From: Bradyrhizobium xenonodulans
GTDB lineage: Bacteria; Pseudomonadota; Alphaproteobacteria; Rhizobiales; Xanthobacteraceae
Assembly: GCF_027594865.1 (NCBI RefSeq)
Contig: NZ_CP089391.1
Span: 7,346,501-7,410,500 of the forward strand
Reading direction: 5' to 3'
DNA length: 64,000 nt
Numbering within the stretch: position 1 is the first letter of the stretch; each line of letters starts with the position of its first letter. Of this stretch, positions 1-9,080 are shown piece by piece. Made by a program: the position numbers and the translations under genes. Under the pieces are notes generated by a model. The model was not told the DNA's origin. It made no database searches and saw nothing but the letters and a program-made list of their open reading frames with translations.

Positions 1-1112
1 ATGTCGGACGGAGGCACGACAAGATAGAGCGTCGTCGGACGAGCTTCGGCAATCAGGTCCGCGATCCGCCAGTCACATCGGCTTGTCACCTGCGCCACCA
101 CCGGATCCCGATAGAGTCCAAGGAACGACATCGCGGTCGAGAGCACGCCAGAGCGTTCGTTCTCAGACTTATTCAGCAGTTCTCGCGCGGTTGAGGCGAC
201 AACGGGATGTGGACCCTGCTCACCAAGGTGCGAGCTTGTCATCATTGCCTTCAGCGTGACTTCGATTGGGCGCTTCGGGTCCGACAAAAAGGCCGCGACC
301 CCGGCGAGCGTCTTGTCAAGTTCTGCATAGAGGACGTGCAGGATGGCACCGACAAGCAGCGAATGGCTGGTCTTCTCCCAGTGGTTCCGCTTGTCGAGCG
401 ACCCTTCCGGATCGACCAGCACGTCCGCAACATTCTGGACGTCCCGAACCTCCCATTCGCCGCGGCGTACTTCGAGAAGTGGGTTGTAGGCAGACGATTT
501 TGGATTGGTCGGATCGAACAGCAACACCCGGCCATGTCGGGACCGAAACCCGGCCGTGAGCTGCCAGTTCTCGCCCTTGATGTCGTGCACGATTGCCGAG
601 TCTGGCCACGTGAGGAGGGAAGGAACAACAAGGCCAACGCCCTTGCCGGACCGGGTCGGCGCAAAGCAGAGCACATGCTCCGGTCCGTTGTGGCGGAGGT
701 AATCCTCCGCCAGCCTGCCAAGCACGACCCCGTCCCCACCCAAAAGTCCGGCCGCCTGCACCTCCCGCGGATCGGCCCACCGCGCCGAGCCGTAGGTCTG
801 GACATTCTTGGCCTCGCGCGCCCGCCAGACCGACATGCCGATCGCGACCGCGATCGAAACAAAGGTCCCCGAGGCCACGATGAATGCACCTTCGACAAAG
901 ACCTGAGGGGCATAGGCGTCGTAGACGAACCACCACCAGAAGAAGACGGGCGGGTAGTAGATCTTGAAGCCCGACAACTCGAACCACGGCTGCCCAAGCT
1001 CCGGCTGATAGGCGAGGCGCCAGGCTGTCCACTCGGTCGCACCCCATATGGCGAGCAAGACGATCAGGCCGACGACAATCACCTGTCCCCATAGGATTTT
1101 GGTTCCGGTCAT
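1..1112 (-). CDS. traG: TraG/VirD4-type conjugal coupling protein (partial, runs off the left edge)
   Basis: Inner-membrane ATPase that couples the relaxase-DNA complex to the type IV secretion channel. The frame is open from an ATG at 1112 to the window edge, so the C-terminus is outside. The N-terminus has two hydrophobic segments (around ILWGQVIVVGLIVLLAIW and GAFIVASGTFVSIAVAIG). These are followed by a Walker A motif in APTRSGKGVGLVVPSLL and downstream TraG-like sequence (FDPTNPKSSAYNPL; NHWEKTSHSLLVGAILHVLY). It lies 32 bp downstream of the relaxase gene on the same strand, the usual order in rhizobial ICEs and plasmids. Family assignment is secure; the completeness of the protein cannot be judged. 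Confidence 0.93.
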   Translation of the reverse strand, partial: MTGTKILWGQVIVVGLIVLLAIWGATEWTAWRLAYQPELGQPWFELSGFKIYYPPVFFWWWFVYDAYAPQVFVEGAFIVASGTFVSIAVAIGMSVWRAREAKNVQTYGSARWADPREVQAAGLLGGDGVVLGRLAEDYLRHNGPEHVLCFAPTRSGKGVGLVVPSLLTWPDSAIVHDIKGENWQLTAGFRSRHGRVLLFDPTNPKSSAYNPLLEVRRGEWEVRDVQNVADVLVDPEGSLDKRNHWEKTSHSLLVGAILHVLYAELDKTLAGVAAFLSDPKRPIEVTLKAMMTSSHLGEQGPHPVVASTARELLNKSENERSGVLSTAMSFLGLYRDPVVAQVTSRCDWRIADLIAEARPTTLYLVVPPSD

Positions 1113-1144
1113 CCCGAACACCTTTCGAGCAATTGACAAGATAG

Positions 1145-2908
1145 CTACAGGCTGAGGTCGCGCTTCCGGCCGAAGCTCCATTCGATCCCGCCGCCCTCCT
1201 TCGTGGTGCCGGCAACGTGCTGGCCCAACCTTTTCTCAAGCTCGCGCGACCAGGGCACCAGCTGAAATCCGAGCCCGTCGTCGATCATGGCGAAACGCCC
1301 CGAGGCGAGCGTCAACCGCTGACGATACGTGCCCGCTACGTGCTCGCCCGAGGCGCCCTTCACGTGAGGCAGGCCGGTCTGCGCCGAGATTCTTGCCGCC
1401 ACCTCGTCCAGCTCGCGTCGGCGCAACGTGTTCAGGAGATCACGCTGGAATGTGATGCGCTGGCCCTGCCGTCGCGCCAGACCTTCCCGAACCAGATGCT
1501 CTGTGCGAGCTTCGAGAGCGTCGCGCGTCTGGCGACCGAAGCCGCCCATGGCGAGCGGCATGGGGTTGGATTCAACCAGCCGGTGGTCGAGCCAGGTGGC
1601 GCCTTTCGCGGCGACCTGCTCGCCAAGATCGAGATCAGAACGGGCCGCAAGGACCAATGTCGGGCGCGGATCATCGGCCGGACCGAAGCGCCGGACCTCG
1701 ACCATACCGCCGACGGATGGCGCATGTTCGAAAGCTTCGATTCCTCGGAACCGGACGTGGTGCGCGCGCCCGTCTGTTCCGTCGATCAGGGCGTAGGCCT
1801 CGCCGGTGAGCTCGTCATGCAATCCATGATCGACCAGTCGTCCGATAATCTGGGAGCTTGGCTGTCCACCTTCGATGACGTAGTCGGACACGCCACGCGC
1901 TTCCCCACGCTCGCTGAAGGCGCGATGCATGGTCTTGATGATGTCGCCGCGCATGCCGAGGTCGCGGAGATTACGTTCAGCCTCGAGCCCGACCATCCAC
2001 TCCCCTGGCGCAGCTGACGCAGCAAGGCCCATCTTCTCCAGGTGCTGAAGGCGGCCGACCATCAGGCGCCGGATTTCGGGATCGGAGCTGCCGGGATTGT
2101 CGGGGCGAAGATCGATATAGCCGGTTTCGTCGGCGACCTGCCAGATCTCCCGGTCGAGCCGCGTCCATCGCTCTGCCGTGACTTCTCTCTCCAGCGCATT
2201 GCGGATTTCATGCTCAGGTCTTGGACCCAGTTCGATGCCGACCAACTCCTCGGCGCGTGAGCGCAGGCCGCGGCTGACGTAGTCGCGGGAGATCACGAGG
2301 TCTGCGCCTGTCTCATCGACTCCCCGAACGAGAAGATGGATGTGAGGGTTGTCCGTATTCCAGTGATCGACGGCCACCCATTCGAGCTGCGTTCCGAGAT
2401 CGATCTCCATCTGCTTGGCCAGATCACGGGTGAAGGCCTTGAGGTCAGTCATGTCGGCGGCATCCTCGGGCGAGACAATGAATCGAAAATGATGGCGGTC
2501 GCCCTCGCAGCGTTCTGCGAAGGCCGCACCGTCAGCTCGATCGCTGCCAGCATCAAACATCTCGGCCCGCTCGCCGTTCCGGGTTACTCCGTCGCGCTTG
2601 AGGTATGAAAGATGAGCCGTCAGCGGCGCCGAGCGGAACGAACGTCCCTTGTGACGCACGATGCGCGCCTTCACCACAACGCGCCGCGTCGGACTGAACA
2701 ACCGGCTGCGACCAAAGGACAGCCGGCCGCGGCCAAACGTCGAGCGCCCATAGGCCGCAGAACGCCTGCCAAACCTGCCCTGACCCGACGTGTGTCCGGC
2801 TTTCTTCGCGGCACGTAGCACCTGGTTGATGAAGCTCTTCGGCTTGGGCGCGCGGGTGCTGCGGATGCGCCCGGGCCGAATGCGCAGATCGCTGTCACGC
2901 AGGGTCAT
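1145..2908 (-). CDS. DUF3363 relaxase/mobilization nuclease (VirD2/TraI-like)
   Basis: Predicted 587-aa relaxase that nicks oriT and leads the strand into the recipient. The N-terminus is very basic (RAPKPKSFINQVLRAAKKAG, then repeated Gly/Arg/Phe). The metal-binding three-histidine region is visible as DHWNTDNPHIHLLVRG. The long C-terminal half matches the DUF3363 type (e.g. GGFGRQTRDALEARTEHLVREGLA). The ATG at 2908 is preferred because the upstream gene's stop overlaps it in an ATGA arrangement (2905-2908). It lies directly upstream of traG. Assignment by motif and gene order is strong. Confidence 0.92.
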   Translation of the reverse strand: MTLRDSDLRIRPGRIRSTRAPKPKSFINQVLRAAKKAGHTSGQGRFGRRSAAYGRSTFGRGRLSFGRSRLFSPTRRVVVKARIVRHKGRSFRSAPLTAHLSYLKRDGVTRNGERAEMFDAGSDRADGAAFAERCEGDRHHFRFIVSPEDAADMTDLKAFTRDLAKQMEIDLGTQLEWVAVDHWNTDNPHIHLLVRGVDETGADLVISRDYVSRGLRSRAEELVGIELGPRPEHEIRNALEREVTAERWTRLDREIWQVADETGYIDLRPDNPGSSDPEIRRLMVGRLQHLEKMGLAASAAPGEWMVGLEAERNLRDLGMRGDIIKTMHRAFSERGEARGVSDYVIEGGQPSSQIIGRLVDHGLHDELTGEAYALIDGTDGRAHHVRFRGIEAFEHAPSVGGMVEVRRFGPADDPRPTLVLAARSDLDLGEQVAAKGATWLDHRLVESNPMPLAMGGFGRQTRDALEARTEHLVREGLARRQGQRITFQRDLLNTLRRRELDEVAARISAQTGLPHVKGASGEHVAGTYRQRLTLASGRFAMIDDGLGFQLVPWSRELEKRLGQHVAGTTKEGGGIEWSFGRKRDLSL

Positions 2909-3378
2909 TGCCGGACCTCGAAAGGCGCCAAGGCAGCTACAGTGCCGAAAATCTGCTTGATTGCGCTGTTCAAAATGTACGGCGCGGCACGCGCCCCGAC
3001 CGACCGGCACGCCAGAACCCAAGCCATGTCAATGGCTTGCGGTTCGACCGGCGAGCCCCTTTTATCTCGCCGTCTTAATCGGTCGTGTCGTCTCTCTCGT
3101 CTCAGCCATTCTCGCTTCCTTTCTCGTTTGCGACAAGCCGCTCTGATCCACGCCATGACACGATGCGCCGCAATGGTCATGAGTCCTGATGCGCCGTGCA
3201 GTCTTCCGCGCTCATCGACGGCACAAGGTCGCTGCAGCAAGGCAGCGCGGACGCCGTCGCGGCGCATCTTTCCATCGGGATGACGGAGCCACATCACAGG
3301 CAATCCGGCGCGATCGGCCATCCGAAGATGCACCGTCGCAGGCAAGATAACGTGCGTTCCGTCGTCGTTGTGCTGCAC
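2905..3378 (-). CDS. Hypothetical protein, translationally coupled to the relaxase
   Basis: A 157-aa frame with a GTG start whose TGA overlaps the relaxase ATG by 4 bp, which argues that it is genuinely translated. An internal ATG would start a 92-aa version at MTIAAHRVMAWIRAAC. The middle is strongly basic (RKRERKREWLRRERRHDRLRRRDKR) and the C-terminus mildly hydrophobic. I do not recognise a family. The adjacent IS110 element begins just upstream, so the protein may be the 3' remnant of a longer gene that the insertion split from the frame starting at 5268. Confidence 0.5.
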   Translation of the reverse strand: MQHNDDGTHVILPATVHLRMADRAGLPVMWLRHPDGKMRRDGVRAALLQRPCAVDERGRLHGASGLMTIAAHRVMAWIRAACRKRERKREWLRRERRHDRLRRRDKRGSPVEPQAIDMAWVLACRSVGARAAPYILNSAIKQIFGTVAALAPFEVRQ

Positions 3379-3460
3379 CAGTCCTCATCCGCTCGCGCGG
3401 AGCTCCGTGTTCAATACGTGGCGATCATCGTGCCGCCGACGTGCAAATCCCTTGCGCTGG

Positions 3461-4549
3461 TCATGCCCAGGCTCCCAGCAGCCGGTGATCCTTGGCCGCG
3501 GCCCGCGCGCTGACGTCGGCCGCCGCGACGTCCGGATCGCCGCAGTAGAACGTGCCGCTGGTCCACATCGCGTGCATGATCACGGCGAGCTTGCGCGCCA
3601 CCGCGACCGTCGCCTTGCGGTGCGAGGAGCGCCTGGCCAGCGCCAGCCCCCAGCTCTTGACCTTGTCTTTCTTCTTGTAGCGGGTCAGCAGCGCGCTCGC
3701 CGCCTCGTACAGCGCCCGCCGCACGTCGCCGTCGCCCGCCTTGCTGATCCGCCCCTTGACGTCGACCGAGGAGCCGGACTGCCAGCGCCGCGAGGTCAGG
3801 CCAAAATACGCCGCGACGTCGCGCGAGCGCTTGAAGCGCGACGGATCATCGACCGCGGTCATGAAGCTCAAGGCTGCGATCGGACCGACGCCTGGAATCT
3901 GCATGAAGCGCCGGCACAGCTCGTGCCCGGCAACCAGGCGCACCACCAGATCGTGCAGCCGGCCATACTCCTTCCACAGCGCCGCGCGCGCGTTCAGCAT
4001 GGCGTCGATCAGCTCGCTGACCAGCGCATCGCTGGCCACCGCCTCGCGCACGGCTTGCGCAAAACCGCCGCGGCCGACCCGGTTCAGCCGGATGCCGAAC
4101 ACCTTCAGCGAATGCCGGATCGCGTTCTCGAGATCCAGGAACTTGCGCTTCAGATTGCGCCGGTGCGTCAACAACAGCCGCAGCCGGTAGCACGCCGCGC
4201 TCTTGATGTGGGCCTTTCGGAACCAGCCGGTGCGCATGATGTGGGCAATGCCGAGCGCGTCCGCCTTGTCGGTCTTGTTGCGCTGCGCCTTCAGCGCCGC
4301 GCGCACGTGCAGGGTCTCCAGGCAGACCGCCGGCAGACCGCGTTGCAACAGTTCCGGGTGCAGCCAGGGCGACAGCGAGCCCGCCTCGTGGCCGAGCCGC
4401 CGCAAGCGGCCAAGATACGGCGCAAGCGCCGCCTTGATCGCCTCCGGATCGGTCACCACCACCGTCTCCAGCATCACCTTGCCGGCGGCGTCCACCACAC
4501 AGATCGCTGTCTCGTCCATGCCGACATCCAGACCACAGAAGAATTCCAT
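3461..4549 (-). mobile_element. IS110-family transposase (element A)
   Basis: A 362-aa DEDD-type transposase/recombinase. The N-terminal RuvC-like domain begins MEFFCGLDVGMDETAICVVD and contains NKTDKADALGIAHIMRTGWF. The C-terminal transposase_20 domain has MQIPGVGPIAALSFMTAVDDP with the AAYFGLTSRRWQSG block. The ATG at 4549 was chosen because homology starts there. It interrupts the conjugation operon between the lytic transglycosylase and relaxase genes. Only distantly similar to the other IS110 at 7444. IS110 elements usually lack clear inverted repeats, so the ends were not defined. Confidence 0.9.
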
Positions 4550-5268
4550 CACACGCCTCCCGCGTTGCTGAGGCGGCGCAGTGTGCGGGTTATTCGGCCG
4601 GCCGGCCACGTCAGCAGCCGGAATTCCCGGCGCAGACCGATTACGGGCGGCCGTCCTGCCGTCATGCTCATGTTCTCCCGGTCCCTGATTCCCAGGGCCC
4701 AACTTCCAAGCCAACAGGCTGTCGGTGCTCGCGGCGGTTTGCGACAAAATGCAGTTCGGGTCGTTGCGGTGGATCCTCTAATAGCGCCTGCCCGAACACC
4801 TCGGCTGGTGGCCGATTCATTGCGAAAGAGCCGCCGCGACTTCGCAGTTGACTTGCGAAGCCCCCACTGTTTGCGAGCGTTTGCGATAGCGATCGTTACC
4901 CGAAGGGCCGAGACACCCGTAGGGTGGCTCGGTGAGGAGCGAAGCGACGAGTAGAGCGCGGGCCGAAGGCATCGCCCGTATGCCATCAGCACGTTATTAT
5001 CGCACTCCTCAGCGAACTCTTGCCGCGTGAGCGAGGGTCCTTCAGTAGCAAACCCGAACGTCTTAGCGTCATGATCGTGTTGCGGCGTTTCGAATGTAAA
5101 CCGAATGTCCGTCACGGGGCGCCCGCGACGTGGAAACTGACGACTGATATCACGAGCTGCCCGATGTGCAGCCGCCGAACGCTTACTCGTGTCTTCCGAC
5201 CGTCCCCTCCTTTCCGCCCATTTCTCTCTACGGAACGCTAATGCATGCGCGCTTATGCATTCGCTCAT
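4549..5268 (-). CDS. Hypothetical protein, probably disrupted by IS110
   Basis: The ATG at 5268 overlaps the lytic transglycosylase stop in ATGA fashion (5265-5268), so translation probably continues down the operon into this frame. The first 100 or so residues (MSECISAHALAFRREKWAER to about ECDNNVLMAYGRCLRPAL, near 4950) look native. They are rich in Arg and His and match no family I know. The rest of the frame runs into sequence next to the IS110 transposase and is likely not native. With the coupled frame at 2905-3378 this may be one gene split by the insertion. Confidence 0.4.
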   Translation of the reverse strand: MSECISAHALAFRREKWAERRGRSEDTSKRSAAAHRAARDISRQFPRRGRPVTDIRFTFETPQHDHDAKTFGFATEGPSLTRQEFAEECDNNVLMAYGRCLRPALYSSLRSSPSHPTGVSALRVTIAIANARKQWGLRKSTAKSRRLFRNESATSRGVRAGAIRGSTATTRTAFCRKPPRAPTACWLGSWALGIRDRENMSMTAGRPPVIGLRREFRLLTWPAGRITRTLRRLSNAGGV

Positions 5269-6137
5269 CGCCGACCTCCCGCAACAAAGCTCGCGGAAAA
5301 AAGCCCGGTTGCTTGGGGTACGATGGCTGAAATGTCGTGTGCAACGCCCGCGATCGGAGTGTGATCCAGCATGAGGCCGCGCTGCGCCGACGTGGTGCTC
5401 TTGAGGCTTTCGGACCGCACAGCGAATAGCGTCGTTCCCGACGGCTGCAACCTGGCGACCGCCCCAGGAACGGAAATATCGCTGCCGATCGTTGGTGCAA
5501 GCTTCTGCAAATAAGCTCGGGTTTCAGCTGGCAATGCTCGACCAGCGAGATGTTCTTCGTAGCGACCAGGTCCCGCATTGTAGGCTGCGAGGAAGCCCGG
5601 CGAACCGTATCGGTCCTGCAGTTCCCGGAGATAGGCCGCACCAGCAAGGATGTTGTCGTGGGGATCGTAGGGATCGTTGCCAAGCTGGTATCGCAGGCGA
5701 AGCTCGGCCCAAGTCTGCGGCATGATCTGCATCAGCCCCATGGCACCTTTCGGGGATTTGGCGCACACGTCTCCAGCGCTCTCGACTTCCAAGACGGCGC
5801 GTATCCAGTACACTGGTAAGCCGAAGCGGCGCGAGGCCTCGTCAATGATCGGTGCAAACGCTTCGCTGGTTTGAGAGTTCGCTGTATGCTCTGCCGATCG
5901 TGTCTCGGCGAAAGCCGCAGCATCACTGATCGTCAGCGCAAGGAACAACGGCACGACGGAGCGAAGGCTTGTTTCGACTGAACGCCAGCATGCCCTTGTG
6001 TTCGTGCTCCTCCGGGCTAAGGTCGCCTGGCGCCGGCCCATCGGCCGCCCACGGACGAAGTCCGGGGCGGGCGCTGGACCGGCCCTGCGCGCGAGGGCTC
6101 CGCGATCGTTGGCCGGGACGGAGGAATGGGGCGACAT
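5265..6137 (-). CDS. Lytic transglycosylase, VirB1-like
   Basis: Periplasmic murein hydrolase that opens the cell wall for the conjugation apparatus. The 290-aa protein has a hydrophobic export segment (SVVPLFLALTISDAAAFA) and then an SLT/goose-lysozyme-like domain. Visible signatures are the catalytic Glu in VEVES (AVLEVESAGD), SPKGAMGLMQIMPQTW, DNILAGAAYLRELQDRYG and AAYNAGPGRYEE. The ATG at 6137 is used; an in-frame GTG at 6182, overlapping the traF stop, is an alternative start. It is flanked by traF and the coupled hypothetical gene at 5268, in the standard order of this element type. Confidence 0.9.
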   Translation of the reverse strand: MSPHSSVPANDRGALARRAGPAPAPDFVRGRPMGRRQATLARRSTNTRACWRSVETSLRSVVPLFLALTISDAAAFAETRSAEHTANSQTSEAFAPIIDEASRRFGLPVYWIRAVLEVESAGDVCAKSPKGAMGLMQIMPQTWAELRLRYQLGNDPYDPHDNILAGAAYLRELQDRYGSPGFLAAYNAGPGRYEEHLAGRALPAETRAYLQKLAPTIGSDISVPGAVARLQPSGTTLFAVRSESLKSTTSAQRGLMLDHTPIAGVAHDISAIVPQATGLFSASFVAGGRR

Positions 6138-6184
6138 TCGGTCGAACAGCGAAATAGCAGATCGGAATCCCAACACCCGCACGC

Positions 6185-6697
6185 TCAGTCCTCCCAGGTC
6201 CACACGGGGAGCGCACGCCCAAGGACGGCGGATGCCGGCAGAAAGCCGAAGTATCTTCCGTCCAGCGAGTCGGCGGATTGCCAGTTCATGACAAAGAGTT
6301 CGCCCTCGCCGACGACGCGGCAACCCTGCCATTTCGGGAGGGGACGGCCGCGGCCATCGCGATCCCTTGCCTCGCCCATTTCGATCGCGTCGACGGTAAC
6401 TGCGAGCCCGGTTCTACAGACGGTCTGCCCCGGAAGCGCCAGCACGCGCTTGAGCATTGGTATCCCGGCCGGCAGATAGCCGCTCGCGTCAAGGAAGGTT
6501 GCAAGCGGCTCCGGCGGCTGAACGGCGAGCAACTCGGTCACGAACAGCTTTTCCGCAGGTTGCAAGCGATACAGGCCGATTGGCACGCTGTCAGATGCAT
6601 TCCAGACGTAGAGTGGTGTCAGGTCGAGAACTATCGGTACGAGAAGAGCAGCAGCGCCGCCGAACATCGTGACCAAGGTCTTCCACCGACCTGTCAT
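6185..6697 (-). CDS. traF: TraF-type S26 family signal peptidase
   Basis: A 170-aa membrane-anchored serine peptidase. In conjugation systems TraF matures or cyclises the pilin. There is an N-terminal transmembrane segment (MFGGAAALLVPIVLDLTPLY), then the catalytic-Ser region in ASDSVPIGLYRL and the Lys region in PMLKRVLALPGQTVC. A C-terminal DGRYFGFLPASAVLGRALPVW block is typical of TraF. The ATG at 6697 overlaps the stop of the DUF2840 gene (ATGA), which fixes the start. Part of the minus-strand transfer operon. Confidence 0.9.
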   Translation of the reverse strand: MTGRWKTLVTMFGGAAALLVPIVLDLTPLYVWNASDSVPIGLYRLQPAEKLFVTELLAVQPPEPLATFLDASGYLPAGIPMLKRVLALPGQTVCRTGLAVTVDAIEMGEARDRDGRGRPLPKWQGCRVVGEGELFVMNWQSADSLDGRYFGFLPASAVLGRALPVWTWED

Positions 6698-7158
6698 CGC
6701 ATGGTCCTCTGCCGTTGAAGCCACGCCTGGTGTCTCGCTTTCGTGTAGGGGCGGGGGTTTTCATTGACCGACATGCGGTTATGAACATGATGCCAGTAAT
6801 CGGGCGCAGCGTCCGCGGGATCGATGTCGAGTGCCTCGACAGCGTCGATCAACTGAAGCACCCGTTCGACCTTGGGCCAGCCGGATAGGCGCAGGAGAAT
6901 GTCCCCGCCGGGCTTCACATAGGGCACCGTGGAGCATCGTTGTCCCGGTACCACCGCGCGCAGAATATCGATCCGTGAGATTGCCGTTCCGAAGTCGTTT
7001 GATGTCCAGCGTACGAACGCGAAGATGCTGCCGGGCGCAAAGGACAGCACGCGTCGGCGGCGATCGAGGATTCTCTCCTCGACGGAGTGGCCGAACCGGA
7101 TGCGGTTCTCAATGCGCTTCTCGAGCCAAAGGAGTTCGACTTCAGTGAAATTGTTCAT
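6694..7158 (-). CDS. DUF2840 domain-containing protein
   Basis: A 154-aa protein of unknown function that regularly sits between parA and traF in rhizobial conjugative elements. It starts MNNFTEVELLWLEKRIENRI and carries conserved-looking blocks FAPGSIFAFVRW and GRxxSRIDILRAVVPGQRCSTVPYVKPGGDILL, ending DYWHHVHNRM and a basic tail. Its stop overlaps traF. The sequence upstream (7159-7440) shows no parA. An IS110 element lies in the place where parA is expected. Confidence 0.85.
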   Translation of the reverse strand: MNNFTEVELLWLEKRIENRIRFGHSVEERILDRRRRVLSFAPGSIFAFVRWTSNDFGTAISRIDILRAVVPGQRCSTVPYVKPGGDILLRLSGWPKVERVLQLIDAVEALDIDPADAAPDYWHHVHNRMSVNENPRPYTKARHQAWLQRQRTMR

Positions 7159-7443
7159 GGTGCGCTCCGAGTACAGAAAGGTTCTGGTTGCCTGGCGGGA
7201 GCGGAATTGCGACAGCGCGTCCTCGCTCTCGCCTTCACTGTGGCGAGGCAGAACAGGCGGACCGTGGTGGTTATCCTCATCAGGCCCGAAGGCGTGGTCC
7301 GTTAGAAGAAATCCGAAGGATTTCTGGTTAGCCGGGGTACTGACCGGTGCCCCCTCGCCTGCCGTGCTGCTGCGAAAATGCTTCACAGCGATTCGCGAAC
7401 GGAGCGCGCGGTGCGCTCCGGCGATCGGCGGTGGAGGCGAACG
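7159..7443. other. No recognisable gene; junction between DUF2840 and IS110 element B
   Basis: About 285 bp in which no frame resembles ParA or any other family. It probably contains the left end of the IS110 element and remains of the region deleted with parA. Confidence 0.4.
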
Positions 7444-8493
7444 ATGGACTTCTATGCAGGGCTCGACGTGTCGCTGGAGGCGACGAACATTTGCGTGGTG
7501 GACAGCGAGGGCAAGGTGGTCCGGGAAGCGAAACTCGAGACCGATCCGGACGCGATCGAGCTGTTCCTGGCGGATTGGGGAATCCACCTCAAGCGCGTCG
7601 GGCTGGAAGCCTTCTCGTACAGCGCCTGGCTGTTCACGGCGCTCAGTGAAAAGGGCCTCCCCGTGACCTGCATCGAGACCCGGCACGCCAAGGCGGCGCT
7701 GAACGCGATGCTGAACAAGACCGATCGCAACGACGCCAAGGGCATCGCCCACATGATGCGGACCGGCTGGTTCCGTGCGGTCCATGTCAAATCGGAAGGC
7801 GCGCAAGCGCTGCGGGCGCTGCTGGTCGGACGCAAGGCCCTGCTCGGCAAGGTGCTCGACATGGAGAACATGATCCGCGGCCTGTTGCGCCCGTTTGGCC
7901 TTAAGGTCGGCGAAATCTCGGTCGGCCGCTTTGACGTGCGGGTGCGCGAGATCATGGCCGGAAAGAAGGAGCTGGAGGCGATCGTCACGCCGTTGCTGGA
8001 CGCGAGAAGCGCGATGCGGTTGCAGCTGGCAAAACTGCAGCGCCTCGTTCTGGCGGCGGCGCGCAGCGACGACGCTGTGCGGCGGATGATGACAGTGCCC
8101 GGTGTTGGCGCACTCGTGGCGCTGACCTTCCGCGCCACCGTCGACGATCCGGCGCGATTCAGGAAGTCGAGCAATGTCGGCGCGCATTTCGGCCTGACGC
8201 CGCGGCGCTATCAATCCGGACAGACCGACCGCATCGGCAGCATCTCCAAATGCGGCGACGAGTTGACACGGGCGATGCTGTACGAGGCGGCGATCGCGAT
8301 TCTCACCCGCATTCCGAAGAACTTCAAGCTGCGGCTGTGGGGCCTGCGGCTGGCCAGGAAGAAGGGCCTGAAGCGCGCGGCAACCGCAGTGGCGCGCGCG
8401 CTCGCCGTGCTGCTGCACAAGATCTGGGTCGATGGAACCACCTTCCGGTTTGGCGCCGGCGGCAAGCGCGGCCGGGTCGCTGCGGTGATGTAA
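7444..8493 (+). mobile_element. IS110-family transposase (element B)
   Basis: An intact 349-aa DEDD transposase: MDFYAGLDVSLEATNICVVD at the N-terminus, NKTDRNDAKGIAHMMRTGWF, and the C-terminal MTVPGVGALVALTFRATVDDP with GAHFGLTPRRYQSG. The ATG at 7444 follows a purine-rich stretch (ggtggaggcgaacg). It lies on the strand opposite to the transfer operon, where parA normally is. It differs clearly in sequence from the IS110 at 3461, so the two are independent insertions. Confidence 0.92.
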
Positions 8494-9010
8494 GGGCCTC
8501 CGCGACCCGGCCGCTTCCACGCGCGCCTTTTCCTTCCGCCACGGCGGAGCAGCGTCTCCCGAGGAGACGGGGATTTGGGTGAGATCGCAACTTTTCTTGC
8601 CGGCGGCTTCATGACGGCGTTTGAAGCCATCAAGCACGGCGCTGGTTAGCCTGACCGCCCTTTCCTCAGATTCCGGCTTGTGGTGGCCGTCGTGCCAACC
8701 ACGGATGTTAGCGAGTTCTCCTCGCCGAGCGAGTGGCTGCAAAAGGATGTGACGCGCATCAGGCGATGATGTTGACGTCAGTGATCGCGCAGATTTGCGC
8801 GCGATCGCGCCCGCGCGCGTGCAGTGGCGACAACAATCGTATTGCAGCGAAGCTTTGCGCGTGAGAGAGTGGATGCATGAGGCATCCTCGTTGCACGCGC
8901 GGCCGACTTGTTCACAACGTACTGATTCACAACAAGAAGTTAGTGTCAGTATGTTAGAAGAGTTACGGCGGCTGAAAAGCGCTAAAGAACAAGGACTTCG
9001 ATCCGATTCC
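8494..9010. other. Gene-free stretch between IS110 and the iterons
   Basis: About 515 bp with no supported gene on either strand. A parA gene would be expected between DUF2840 and repA, but none of its motifs (KGGVGKST, DTPP) is present in any frame. Probably deletion or rearrangement debris together with the right end of the IS110 element. Confidence 0.5.
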
Positions 9011-9075
9011 GGTCCCCGATAGCACGAGGGTCGGGTCCCTGATGGCACGAGGGTTGCGGTCCCCGATAGCACGAG
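9011..9075. repeat. Three iteron-like direct repeats next to repA
   Basis: Three 18-bp copies of GGTCCCCGATAGCACGAG lie at 9011-9028, 9034-9051 (GGTCCCTGATGGCACGAG, two changes) and 9058-9075, spaced 23 and 24 bp apart, about two helical turns. They begin 6 bp past the repA stop codon. The regular phasing and the neighbouring initiator gene suggest RepA binding sites of a replication origin; this role is inferred. Confidence 0.75.
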
Positions 9076-9080
9076 CTGAT

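Noticed and set aside
251..1239. Closed frames on both strands across the left end
   Set aside because: They lie in the wrong frame of traG, which is open through the window edge and carries a Walker A motif.
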